Origin: a virus
DNA length: 64,000 bases
Virus record (IMG/VR): IMGVR_UViG_3300037184_000121
Coordinates: 1-64,000 of that record
Direction: 5' to 3' (one strand)
Below are positions 9,376-16,629 of this stretch, one piece after another. The notes beneath the pieces are model-generated. The model did not search any database. It was not told the origin of the DNA and saw only the letters and a list, made by a program, of their open reading frames with translations. The translations under genes and the position numbers were made by a program. Numbering within the stretch: the stretch's first letter is position 1; each line of letters opens with the position of its first letter.

Positions 9376-9404
9376 TTGCAAATTTATGAAATATATGCTA
9401 TACT
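9376..9404 (+). promoter_or_regulatory. sigma-70 promoter of the Vsr-like endonuclease gene
   Basis: TTGCAA, 17 bp, TATACT with an upstream TG (TGCTATACT). It lies in a 130-bp gap with no other gene and fires into the Vsr-like endonuclease at 9424, which has its own AGGAG site. The endonuclease therefore has private transcription independent of the flanking virion genes. Confidence 0.8.
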
Positions 9405-9423
9405 ATAAGTAGGAGAAATTAGA

Positions 9424-10497
9424 ATGCCTAATTATAGATGGAAACAAATTTTAGAAATGTACCCAAATCAACAAGAAGTAATTGATTTGTATAATTCTAA
9501 ACAAATAAAAGAATTAAAAGAGCTTTGGAATTGTTCTGTGGATTGTGTTCGAACTGTTAGAGATAAACTTGGATTACAAAAGAAGAATATCTCTCAGATT
9601 GAATTAATACAAAGATACACAAAAGAACAATTAGAAGATTTATATTTTAATAAGTATGATCGACATTTGAAAGATATGTCTGCAGGTCTTAATGTTTATC
9701 AAGATACGTTGTCTCAAGTTTTTGAAACCTTGAATATTGTTCAACAACCACATCATGTAAGTGAGTATGTTGAAGTGAGACAAATTTTAAGTGAAAAAGC
9801 TAAAGAAAGAGCAAAAATTGAAAATCCAATTAATCACATTTTAGATCATCCTGATTGGATTGATAATATGGTAAAGGCACGACAAGATAATGATAGTTAT
9901 CAAAAGCCTCATCATAAGAATGAACATGCTTTGGCAATTCCTCTTGAACAATTAAAGCAGGAGGTACAATTTTTAGGCATTCAAGAAATGGCAAAGAAGT
10001 ATGAATGTAGTCCGTCTACTTTATATCAAATTTGTAAAGATAATAATATTGAATTATCTACAGGGGCTCCTCTTGCGATAAGGCAGACCGAGAAGTATAA
10101 ACAACAAGCTTATAGACGTGGTGTATTGGGAGTTTTAAAAGTAAAGAGAGCAGATACTGACATAGAGAAGTTGTTAAAACACGAATTGAGATTTAGGAAA
10201 ATCAAATTTAGAAGTCGAAAGCGTTTAATAAAAAGAACTATCCCAGATGTCATTATTCAACCCAATATAGCAGTTTTTACTGATGGGTGTTTTTGGCATG
10301 GTTGTCCTGAACATTGCCCAACAAGTAAAATTGGATTGGGACGTTCTGTGGTAGATTTAGAAATTAATATTGAGTTAGCTAAGAAAGGTTATAAAGTATT
10401 TAGAATTTGGGGTCATGATGTGAAAGATCCTATTAAATTAAAAGAATTTGTTAACACTGTAGAAGCCTATATCAATGAGCAGAAAAATAGAAGATAA
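9424..10497 (+). CDS. Vsr/DUF559-like homing endonuclease
   Basis: This 357-residue protein ends in a Vsr-type nuclease domain (about 240-350): IPDVIIQPNIAVFTDGCFWHGCPEHCP carries the Asp and the FWHGC core typical of very-short-patch-repair endonucleases and I-Bth0305I-like homing enzymes, followed by a KVFRIWGHDV strand. The N-terminus has a helix-turn-helix-like module (WKQILEMYPN, then ELKELWNCS), also present at the C-terminus of the GIY-YIG enzyme at 22184. A second HTH-like segment is at about 185-215. It has its own promoter and is most likely selfish DNA rather than a repair enzyme. Confidence 0.85.
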   Translation: MPNYRWKQILEMYPNQQEVIDLYNSKQIKELKELWNCSVDCVRTVRDKLGLQKKNISQIELIQRYTKEQLEDLYFNKYDRHLKDMSAGLNVYQDTLSQVFETLNIVQQPHHVSEYVEVRQILSEKAKERAKIENPINHILDHPDWIDNMVKARQDNDSYQKPHHKNEHALAIPLEQLKQEVQFLGIQEMAKKYECSPSTLYQICKDNNIELSTGAPLAIRQTEKYKQQAYRRGVLGVLKVKRADTDIEKLLKHELRFRKIKFRSRKRLIKRTIPDVIIQPNIAVFTDGCFWHGCPEHCPTSKIGLGRSVVDLEINIELAKKGYKVFRIWGHDVKDPIKLKEFVNTVEAYINEQKNRR

Positions 10498-10672
10498 TCC
10501 ACTTTGTATTTGTGGGCATCATCAAGGAATTCATCTTATGGATGGTAAGACTAGATGCCTTTGGGAAGAAAATGAATTATCACCTAAATATGATTGGTGT
10601 AGATGTAATAAGTTTAAACAAGATAACCTTAAGTTTTTAGAGATGCACTATGAAAAGAAAACCAAAATTTGA
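10475..10672 (+). CDS. small zinc-knuckle protein with C-terminal NLKFLE motif
   Basis: This 65-residue protein overlaps the end of the endonuclease by 23 nt. It has CICGHHQGIH, two later Cys groups (CLW, CRC) and a C-terminal FKQDNLKFLEMHYEKK. The Cys/His pattern C-x-C-x-H-x4-H followed by C...C-x-C looks like a small zinc-binding fold. The DNLK(Y/F)LE tail recurs in at least seven other small proteins in this window (50352, 55112, 59494, 59669, 59877, 60097, 60494). Function unknown; the others are early-region genes, so this one is an outlier. Confidence 0.65.
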   Translation: MSRKIEDNPLCICGHHQGIHLMDGKTRCLWEENELSPKYDWCRCNKFKQDNLKFLEMHYEKKTKI

Positions 10673-10874
10673 CCAAATATTATTTGAATGCCAATATGTG
10701 GCTGCTTTAAAAGCAGTTGACGCTTATTTTAAAAATGAAGTTAAAGCTGAAATTTGGCTGCAGACTAAAAACCCCTTATTGGGAGATGTTTCTCCAGTTC
10801 ATATGATAAAAGTAGGTCGTTTTGACAAGTTGATTCAGTTCATTTACGATAGGATATCCGAGGATAGAGTATAA
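10650..10874 (+). CDS. orphan MbcA/ParS/Xre-type toxin-binding domain protein (DUF2384-like)
   Basis: This 74-residue protein overlaps its upstream neighbour by 23 nt. Its pattern ALKAVDAYF...AEIWLQTKNPLLGDVSPVHM followed by IKVGRFDKLIQFI is that of the C-terminal domain of Xre/MbcA/ParS antitoxins, which bind RES-type or related toxins. There is no N-terminal HTH and no recognisable toxin next to it. It could neutralise a host toxin, bind another partner, or be a domesticated fragment. The family assignment is by eye. Confidence 0.6.
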   Translation: MKRKPKFDQILFECQYVAALKAVDAYFKNEVKAEIWLQTKNPLLGDVSPVHMIKVGRFDKLIQFIYDRISEDRV

Positions 10875-10891
10875 TATTTCTGCGTATTATA
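10870..10891 (+). promoter_or_regulatory. conserved TATAATA inverted repeat (copy 1)
   Basis: TATAATA and TATTATA flank the 8-nt loop TTTCTGCG, immediately followed by the GGGGA ribosome binding site of the holin-like gene. The 17-nt AGTATAATATTTCTGCG occurs again at 22971. It may be a late promoter -10 region, a protein-binding operator, or an mRNA hairpin next to the ribosome binding site. Confidence 0.55.
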
Positions 10892-10901
10892 GGGGATCTA
10901 C

Positions 10902-11177
10902 ATGTACCAGCAACTTTTAACAAAGATTCTGGGTATTTTTGATATTCCAAGTGGCCCAATTGTTGGGCTTTGGAGTATTGTTATGCTCATTGGTTGTGCT
11001 TACAGCATTTATTACACCAAACAAATTTCTCAACCTGTAGCTATTATTTTTTCAACTATTATTGGTGCTTTTGCTGGTCATAAGATTGTGAATGTTTGGA
11101 AAGGATCGAATAATCAAGATAAGAATATCGATGTTAATGGAGACGATAATGATGATACTGACAAGTCTAGTAAATAA
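10902..11177 (+). CDS. holin-like small membrane protein
   Basis: This 91-residue protein has two predicted membrane helices (about residues 18-40, GPIVGLWSIVMLIGCAYSIY, and 46-68, PVAIIFSTIIGAFAG) and a very acidic, Asn/Asp-rich tail. Size, topology and its position just before another membrane-anchored gene fit a class II-type holin, which would let an endolysin through the inner membrane. No sequence motif proves it. The next gene starts inside its 3' end, as in holin/spanin cassettes. Confidence 0.5.
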   Translation: MYQQLLTKILGIFDIPSGPIVGLWSIVMLIGCAYSIYYTKQISQPVAIIFSTIIGAFAGHKIVNVWKGSNNQDKNIDVNGDDNDDTDKSSK

Positions 11178-11706
11178 GATTAAATCGAATTTAAAGCTGT
11201 ATGCGGTTATAGGGCTATCAATCCTTCTAGGGCTATTTGGGTTCAGATGTTGTAGAAAAGTGCAGCAGAAGCAGGATAAACAGGCTACAAACACAGTTCT
11301 ACAGCCTAATCAGGCTGAGAAGATAGTTGTAAACCCTGAAAATCACACAATTGAGATTATAACGCCTAAAAAGACGACTACAACGTATTTGCCAGATAGA
11401 CCTACCCAGATAATTGAGAATAAAGACGGTACAATTACTGTAATAGTGCATAAATTCGGATCTGAAGTGAAGCCCTACATTGGCCTTGGTGGTTCTTTTG
11501 ATGGGACTCCAAGAGTTCATGCTGGTGTTGACGTATTCTACTTTCATAGACTAGATTTAGGTGTAGGTGTCAATACAAATCCAGTGGAATTAAAAGATGT
11601 TCGTGCAAACTTGAGTTTGAGCTATAATTTTTACTCAAATACGAGTGTAGCAGTTAGCATTGATAATCAGCGTGTCCCAGGTCTGTTCCTTAAACTTCGT
11701 TTCTAA
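11149..11706 (+). CDS. membrane-anchored envelope protein next to the holin candidate
   Basis: I place the start at the ATG at 11149, behind GGAG, giving a 29-bp overlap with the holin candidate and a product of 185 residues. One membrane helix follows (LYAVIGLSILLGLFGF), then a basic stop-transfer stretch with Cys-Cys, an extended linker (TTTYLPDRPTQII) and a C-terminal beta-rich region (KPYIGLGGSF...LDLGVGV...LSLSYNF) ending in Phe. The end resembles outer-membrane barrel strands. It may link inner and outer membranes like a spanin, but no spanin motif is certain. Confidence 0.55.
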   Translation: MMILTSLVNKIKSNLKLYAVIGLSILLGLFGFRCCRKVQQKQDKQATNTVLQPNQAEKIVVNPENHTIEIITPKKTTTTYLPDRPTQIIENKDGTITVIVHKFGSEVKPYIGLGGSFDGTPRVHAGVDVFYFHRLDLGVGVNTNPVELKDVRANLSLSYNFYSNTSVAVSIDNQRVPGLFLKLRF

Positions 11707-11746
11707 TTAGATCTAAATCCAAAACCCTGTACAATTGAGGCTCCTT

Positions 11747-12301
11747 ATGGCTTACAATAATTATTTGCCCGATGATGAGTTATATGGTGAATCCAAACTA
11801 AAAGGGATTTACCGTGTATCATTTGATATTCAAGTGAGATCAGACGATGAGCTTTCATTGTCCGATGTCGCTCAGGCTCTTACAGAGGGATTTGGAAGAG
11901 GATTTGGAGAGGATTTCGTAAGTAGCAAGGTTGCCGATCTATCAATAGAGAAAGTTACAAAGAAAGCAGCTAAGGTATTAAAAGTTGGAGATAAGGTCCA
12001 GTTAAAAAGTGACTTGGATTTAAAGGCAGAAATTTATTCTGATGATGGCTATGTATTTATAGGCAATAAAAATGAGATCTCTGAATCAGTTACTACAGAG
12101 CCAGTTAGCATAACTGTATTCGCAGGAAGTATTGGCTATATCAATCGAATTAATAAAGATGGAAGTTTGGAAGTGGCTGATTTGGATAAACCATATGTTA
12201 ATTCCCTTTGGCAGGAAATTGGTCTTGATTCTGTGAATATAGATCTTATCACTGTAAAGGCAGAGCAACTTGAACGAATTGATTCTGAAGAGGTAAAGTA
12301 A
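11747..12301 (+). CDS. hypothetical protein with SH3/KOW-like C-terminal half
   Basis: The ATG at 11747 follows GAGG and gives 184 residues; an in-frame TTG 12 nt upstream is less likely. The N-terminal half is mixed alpha/beta, the C-terminal half (VLKVGDKVQLKSDL...GSIGYINRINKDGSLEVADL) looks like a small SH3-like barrel. It lies between the lysis-like genes and a tail Fn3 protein. I do not recognise a family, and a role in virion assembly is only suggested by position. Confidence 0.5.
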   Translation: MAYNNYLPDDELYGESKLKGIYRVSFDIQVRSDDELSLSDVAQALTEGFGRGFGEDFVSSKVADLSIEKVTKKAAKVLKVGDKVQLKSDLDLKAEIYSDDGYVFIGNKNEISESVTTEPVSITVFAGSIGYINRINKDGSLEVADLDKPYVNSLWQEIGLDSVNIDLITVKAEQLERIDSEEVK

Positions 12302-12303
12302 CC

Positions 12304-13470
12304 ATGCCATTAAATCTCCCTACAACACCTAGTATCTCAGGCGTTACTCCTACCCAGGCTCTAATTACTAAGGGTGCTGACAGTAATCCCTCTTCAACGT
12401 ATTATTGTTTTCAGCTCACTTACAATATTAACCTATCAACTGAAGTAAAATATCTTCAGTTCGATGGAACATTTAGCGATATTCCCACATGGTTGAATGT
12501 CACTAGCCTTCTCGCAGTATCTCTTGTTCCAAATACTTTATTTAGTGTACGCCTATCAGCTGCAACAGATGCTATCGGGACTGGTGCTACAGGTTTTGGT
12601 CCACCAGCTACTTTTCCAACTGCTGCTTCTCAACCTTTATACCAACCTTATAGTGCTGTGTACGCAACGATGGCTACTATAAATTGGCTCCCCAATTATA
12701 ATAATGATGGGACACAGTACTCAGTACAGTATTCTACTGATCCTTCATTTACTTTTAATGTTATTACGACACCCTGGGCAACTGGTAATTCTTTTATAGC
12801 CCCAAATCTTCTTCCCAATACCGTTTACTATAGTCGTGTTCAGGCTCGTAATAGTGTTCTCGCTGTGACTCCTTTCACAACTTTAGGTTCTGTAACGACT
12901 CCTGCAGGTCCTGCAGTAGTTCAAGGTATTCGTTCAACCAATCTTTTAGCCAATAGAGGCTTTATTATTCAGTGGGCAGCAAATGTAGAGCCTAATATTT
13001 TTGTTTATAGAGTATATCGCAGCAGCTCCCCTACAGACAATAGTAGCTTTTACATGATTGGAACTACTCCAGCTAACGTCACATCTTTTGTTGATAATGT
13101 CCCTTATACCTTTGGCATTACATGGTATTATAAAGTTACTGCTCTAGATACTGGAAATAATGAGAGTGCTCTAAATTTGACAAGTCCTGTTCAGGATATG
13201 TCTTTCTCTCAGTTCGTTGAACAGCCCTTTCCAACTACTGTTGAAGTAAATGACTTAGTTAATGATGAGATTCCTAGTGGTGTACTTGATGGGTCTAACA
13301 CACTTTTTACCACATCATATCCATTTAAAGGCAGCACTCTTTCCGTATACCTTAATGGAGTAAAGTTGATGAATGGTGTAGATTTTACTCTTAATATCCC
13401 TCAGCAATTTACGTTGGTAGAAGGTCCGTTGTCAACGGATTTCTTGCGAGTTAGCTACTTAAAATTTTAA
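12304..13470 (+). CDS. multi-fibronectin-III tail/fibre protein
   Basis: This 388-residue protein contains about three fibronectin type III-like domains: residues 1-100 (SVRLSAATDAIG), 105-200 (ATINWLPNYN, LLPNTVYYSRVQARN) and 205-300 (FIIQWAANVEPNIFVYRVYRS, YYKVTALD). It ends in a short beta domain with SVYLNGVKLMNGVDFTL and FLRVSYLKF. This C-terminal module is shared with the 256- and 604-residue proteins downstream. The arrangement is typical of baseplate-attached host-binding proteins. Confidence 0.7.
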   Translation: MPLNLPTTPSISGVTPTQALITKGADSNPSSTYYCFQLTYNINLSTEVKYLQFDGTFSDIPTWLNVTSLLAVSLVPNTLFSVRLSAATDAIGTGATGFGPPATFPTAASQPLYQPYSAVYATMATINWLPNYNNDGTQYSVQYSTDPSFTFNVITTPWATGNSFIAPNLLPNTVYYSRVQARNSVLAVTPFTTLGSVTTPAGPAVVQGIRSTNLLANRGFIIQWAANVEPNIFVYRVYRSSSPTDNSSFYMIGTTPANVTSFVDNVPYTFGITWYYKVTALDTGNNESALNLTSPVQDMSFSQFVEQPFPTTVEVNDLVNDEIPSGVLDGSNTLFTTSYPFKGSTLSVYLNGVKLMNGVDFTLNIPQQFTLVEGPLSTDFLRVSYLKF

Positions 13471-13483
13471 AATAAGGAAATTT

Positions 13484-14254
13484 ATGGTGCCCTTGAATTT
13501 TAAACATATTAATGCCGAAGAGCAGATATTTGATGGCTCTATTACTTCACCTCTTTTTGCACAAGGAGCTGTTACTGTTCAAGCAATGGACATTAATGGG
13601 GATCTTACTTTTCACGATTATCAAGCTTTAGATTTTAGAGTAGAGAATGTAACTTCTAGTACAATTCCTGCCCCAGGTAATATAGGACGAGTTGTTTATA
13701 ATACAACAACAGGTCAATTTCTTATTGATAATGGTACGGCCTTTGTTCCTATTACGGCAACGGCTGGAGTTTCTACCCTAAATACTTTAGTGGGCGCAGT
13801 TACCTTAGCTGCAGGAAGTAACATCACAATTACTCCTTCAGGAAATACCCTTACAATTGCTTCTACTGGCAGCGGATCTGGAATTACAGCCTTAACAGGA
13901 GATGCAACAGCTACAGGCCCAGGAAGTGCAGCATTAACGTTAGCCACAGTTAATAGCAATGTTGGCTCTTATACAAATGCCAATATCACTGTAAATGCAA
14001 AGGGCTTAATTACTGCAGCTTCAAATGGCTCCAATAATCCAAGTTATCAACAAGATTTATTTCCATGGATTGGTAGTAACGTATTTACTTTAACATTTGC
14101 ACCAATTTCTAATAGCCAGATTGTTTTGTTCAACGGGCTAGGGTTAGTATCTGGCTCAAGCTATGATTACACATTAATTGGAACAACATTAACATTGAAT
14201 GCAGGAATAATTTTAAAAGCTGGAGATCAGATTTTAGTAGTTTACGCACATTAA
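13484..14254 (+). CDS. tail fibre-like protein
   Basis: This 256-residue protein is preceded by AAGGAA. It has a short N-terminal attachment region, NTTTGQFLIDNGTAFVPI (a motif common in phage fibres), then a LATVNSNVGSYTNANITVN / KGLITAAS fibre repeat shared with the genes at 14325 and 36611. The C-terminal module (QIVLFNGLGLVSGSSYDYTL...GDQILVVYAH) is the same type as in 12304 and 14325. Probably a trimeric fibre subunit. Confidence 0.7.
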   Translation: MVPLNFKHINAEEQIFDGSITSPLFAQGAVTVQAMDINGDLTFHDYQALDFRVENVTSSTIPAPGNIGRVVYNTTTGQFLIDNGTAFVPITATAGVSTLNTLVGAVTLAAGSNITITPSGNTLTIASTGSGSGITALTGDATATGPGSAALTLATVNSNVGSYTNANITVNAKGLITAASNGSNNPSYQQDLFPWIGSNVFTLTFAPISNSQIVLFNGLGLVSGSSYDYTLIGTTLTLNAGIILKAGDQILVVYAH

Positions 14255-14324
14255 TAGACTAGAGTATTAGGATTAGGACTTTAGTAAAAGATTTGAAAAA
14301 TTTAATATTACAAGGAGAAATCAT

Positions 14325-16139
14325 ATGTCACTTACACAGATTGATAGAGATTCACAAATAAAACCAGGAACAGCTTATGATTGGGTAACTAATGATAGCA
14401 CAGGTAAAATGTCACAAACAGCGGTTTCACCTAACAGTGCTGTTGCTACAGATGCTAATGGTTTGCCAATTGCTAGTACGACAACTGCTACAGAACTTAG
14501 TTATGTTCATGGTGTAACCTCGGCTATTCAAACACAATTAGGTTTACTTGCCCCTCTTGCAAATCCTACATTTACTGGGACAGTATCTGTTACCACATTA
14601 AATCTTACTAATCCTTTAGCAGTAATTTATGGTGGAACAGGTACGACTACAAGCACAGGCACTGGATCAGTTGTTCTGTCTAATAGTCCTACATTAGTTA
14701 CCCCTGCTCTTGGTACACCTGCTTCTGGTGTTCTGACCAATGTAACGGGATTACCACTTACGACTGGCGTTACAGGAATATTGCCTGTAGTAAATGGTGG
14801 GACTGGACTTGCTGCTCTTACAGCGCATGATATTTTGGTCGGTGCTGGAACTTCAAATGTAACATTAGTTAGTCCAAGTACAGCAGGATATGTTCTTACT
14901 TCTAATGGTACTTCTGCTGATCCTACTTTTCAAGCTCCTACCTTCAGTGGTACTGTAACTAGTGTAGCTTTGGCAGATGGAAGCACAACTCCCATCTATG
15001 CAATTACTAATAGCCCAGTAACAAGTACTGGAACATTGACTTTTACTCTTAATACTGAATTAGCAAATAAAGTGTTTGCTGGTCCTACTACAGGAAGTGC
15101 TGCTCAACCTACATTTAGATCTCTAGTTATAGCCGATCTGTCATTTGCGGGTTCTGCCCTTGGGGTAGCAACACTTGATGCAGGTGGGAAAGTTCCATTG
15201 AGTGAGTTGCCTTCTACAATTATGTTGTATCAAGGTACTTGGGACCCAACTACTAATACACCTACTTTAGTTGATGGCACTGGTGTGACAGGGGATGTTT
15301 ATTGGGTTTCAGCTGCTTTCGCTGGACCTATTGCAGGTTTATCTAATGCTTCAATGCATAATTTCCAGATTGGTGACATTGTAATATACAATGGTGCTCA
15401 ATGGGAACTTACTACTCCTGCAGCTGGTGTTCAATCCGTTAATGGTTCTCAAGGTGTTGTTACGGTTAATGCCATTAATCAATTAACTGGTGATGTTACA
15501 ACTTCTGCTGCTTCTGGTTCACAGTCTGAAGCTGCAACTCTTGCTACAGTAAATAGCAATGTTGGTTCTTATACGTATGCTTCTATAACTGTAAATGGTA
15601 AAGGATTAATCACAGCAGCATCAAGTGGAACTGCTCCAGTAGTTTATACAGCTGGAACAGGTCTTACATTAACAGGTTCTGCATTCAGTTTAACAAATCC
15701 AGTAACAGTAGCTTTAGGTGGGACTGGACTTGCTGCTCTTACAGCGCATAATGTAATGCTCGGTGAAGGTACATCCAATGTCGCTTTTGCTGCTCCAGGC
15801 ACAGCTGGTAATTTGTTTTTATCGCAAGGTGCTTCTGCAGATCCTGCATTTGAAACAATGTCGGGTGATGCTACAATCACTAGTGCTGGTGTAGTGTCTA
15901 TTAGTGGTGGTTTGACATCACACTTCGTTACTCGTGAAGTTCCTAGTGGAACAATTAATGGCAGCAATGTAACATTTACTCTTGCACATACCCCAATAGC
16001 TGGAACAGAATGTATATACTTGAATGGTCTGCTTCAAAATGTTGGCGGTGGGAATGATTATACTATTTCTGGAGCTACAATTACGTTTGTTGCTGCCCCT
16101 GAAACAGGTAGCGTTATTCTTGTGAATTATCAGAGGTAA
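14325..16139 (+). CDS. long tail fibre protein with glycine-rich repeats
   Basis: This 604-residue protein is preceded by AAGGAG. Its N-terminus carries QIKPGTAYDWVTND, related to QIKPGTAYELLGTN at the start of the 439-residue protein at 16630, suggesting a common attachment site. The body has repeats of GGTGLAALTAH-type segments (about residues 160 and 465) followed by VLTSNGTSADPTF, and the LATVNSNVGSYT/KGLITAAS block. It ends in the ECIYLNGLLQNVGGGNDYTI...VILVNYQR module. A hairpin terminator follows, so it ends a transcription unit. Confidence 0.75.
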   Translation: MSLTQIDRDSQIKPGTAYDWVTNDSTGKMSQTAVSPNSAVATDANGLPIASTTTATELSYVHGVTSAIQTQLGLLAPLANPTFTGTVSVTTLNLTNPLAVIYGGTGTTTSTGTGSVVLSNSPTLVTPALGTPASGVLTNVTGLPLTTGVTGILPVVNGGTGLAALTAHDILVGAGTSNVTLVSPSTAGYVLTSNGTSADPTFQAPTFSGTVTSVALADGSTTPIYAITNSPVTSTGTLTFTLNTELANKVFAGPTTGSAAQPTFRSLVIADLSFAGSALGVATLDAGGKVPLSELPSTIMLYQGTWDPTTNTPTLVDGTGVTGDVYWVSAAFAGPIAGLSNASMHNFQIGDIVIYNGAQWELTTPAAGVQSVNGSQGVVTVNAINQLTGDVTTSAASGSQSEAATLATVNSNVGSYTYASITVNGKGLITAASSGTAPVVYTAGTGLTLTGSAFSLTNPVTVALGGTGLAALTAHNVMLGEGTSNVAFAAPGTAGNLFLSQGASADPAFETMSGDATITSAGVVSISGGLTSHFVTREVPSGTINGSNVTFTLAHTPIAGTECIYLNGLLQNVGGGNDYTISGATITFVAAPETGSVILVNYQR

Positions 16140-16161
16140 GTAAAAGTTTGTTATCACATAG

Positions 16162-16185
16162 AGAGGGTCAGCAATGGCCCTCTTT
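16162..16185 (+). terminator. intrinsic terminator after the fibre gene
   Basis: AGAGGGTC and GGCCCTCT form an 8-bp stem (one G-T pair) around AGCAAT, followed by a short TT run. It lies 22 nt after the fibre stop codon and just before the promoter at 16208. Confidence 0.65.
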
Positions 16186-16207
16186 AGTGTGCTAATAAAA
16201 ATAGTGG

Positions 16208-16236
16208 TTGTAGATCTATAAAAGATAGGATATACT
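16208..16236 (+). promoter_or_regulatory. sigma-70 promoter for the small coiled-coil gene
   Basis: TTGTAG, 17 bp, TATACT. The transcript would carry a leader of about 38 nt with a GGAGAG ribosome binding site before the ATG at 16281. Together with terminators on both sides it defines a one-gene unit. Confidence 0.7.
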
Positions 16237-16280
16237 TAAAATGAGAGCAGTTTATACTAACTAATAGGAGAGATAAGATC

Positions 16281-16547
16281 ATGAGTATTGAGAATGAAGT
16301 GAAAGCTGTTGAGGCTGAAGTTGTTAAGGCTGCTGATGAGGTTAAGGAAGTAGTTGTTAGTGAGGCTGAGAAGATTACGGCTTCTATCCTGGCTCAGAAA
16401 GCAAATTTTCAAACACAGCTTGACAATGTTAAAAAAGAAATGACAAAACTTCAGCAGGATTTTGAACTGAAGAAAAACTTAGGAGTTAAGCTTGAAGGTG
16501 CTTTGGAATCCTTGGAACTGCTTCTAAAAAGTCTCGTATCAAAGTAA
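16281..16547 (+). CDS. 88-residue coiled-coil protein in its own transcription unit
   Basis: The product is almost entirely helical. An Ala/Glu/Val-rich N-terminal half (EVKAVEAEVVKAADEVKEV) resembles amphipathic surface-binding repeats, and the second half (FQTQLDNVKKEMTKLQQDFEL) is a coiled coil. It has no Cys, signal peptide or membrane helix. A promoter precedes it and a GC-rich hairpin follows, so it is expressed separately from the fibre genes around it. It could be an early regulator, a scaffold or an abundant small protein; function unknown. Confidence 0.7.
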   Translation: MSIENEVKAVEAEVVKAADEVKEVVVSEAEKITASILAQKANFQTQLDNVKKEMTKLQQDFELKKNLGVKLEGALESLELLLKSLVSK

Positions 16548-16585
16548 ATCCTTGTAGTTTAATTTTGTACTAATTAAAAATAATA

Positions 16586-16607
16586 CTTCCCCCTACGGGG
16601 GAGGTTT
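16586..16607 (+). terminator. intrinsic terminator, GC-rich hairpin
   Basis: CTTCCCCC, loop TAC, GGGGGAGG, then TTT. The stem is 8 bp with five G-C pairs at the top. It closes the one-gene unit at 16208-16547 and lies just before the ribosome binding site of the next fibre gene, so readthrough may be partial. Confidence 0.7.
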
Positions 16608-16629
16608 GTGTTGTATTTTAGGAGTCCCT

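Noticed and set aside
9424-10497. Vsr mismatch-repair endonuclease acting with a DNA methylase
   Set aside because: No cytosine methyltransferase is present, and the N-terminal HTH modules and private promoter fit a homing enzyme.
11052-11294. Minus-strand frames across the window (for example 11052-11294, 47214-47516, 58698-59009)
   Set aside because: They lie entirely within or across clear + strand genes, have no ribosome binding sites, and their translations look like reversed low-complexity or beta-rich sequence. No minus-strand gene is supported.
16586-16604. GC-rich hairpin as the stem of a small regulatory RNA
   Set aside because: It directly follows the stop of a one-gene unit and fits an intrinsic terminator better.
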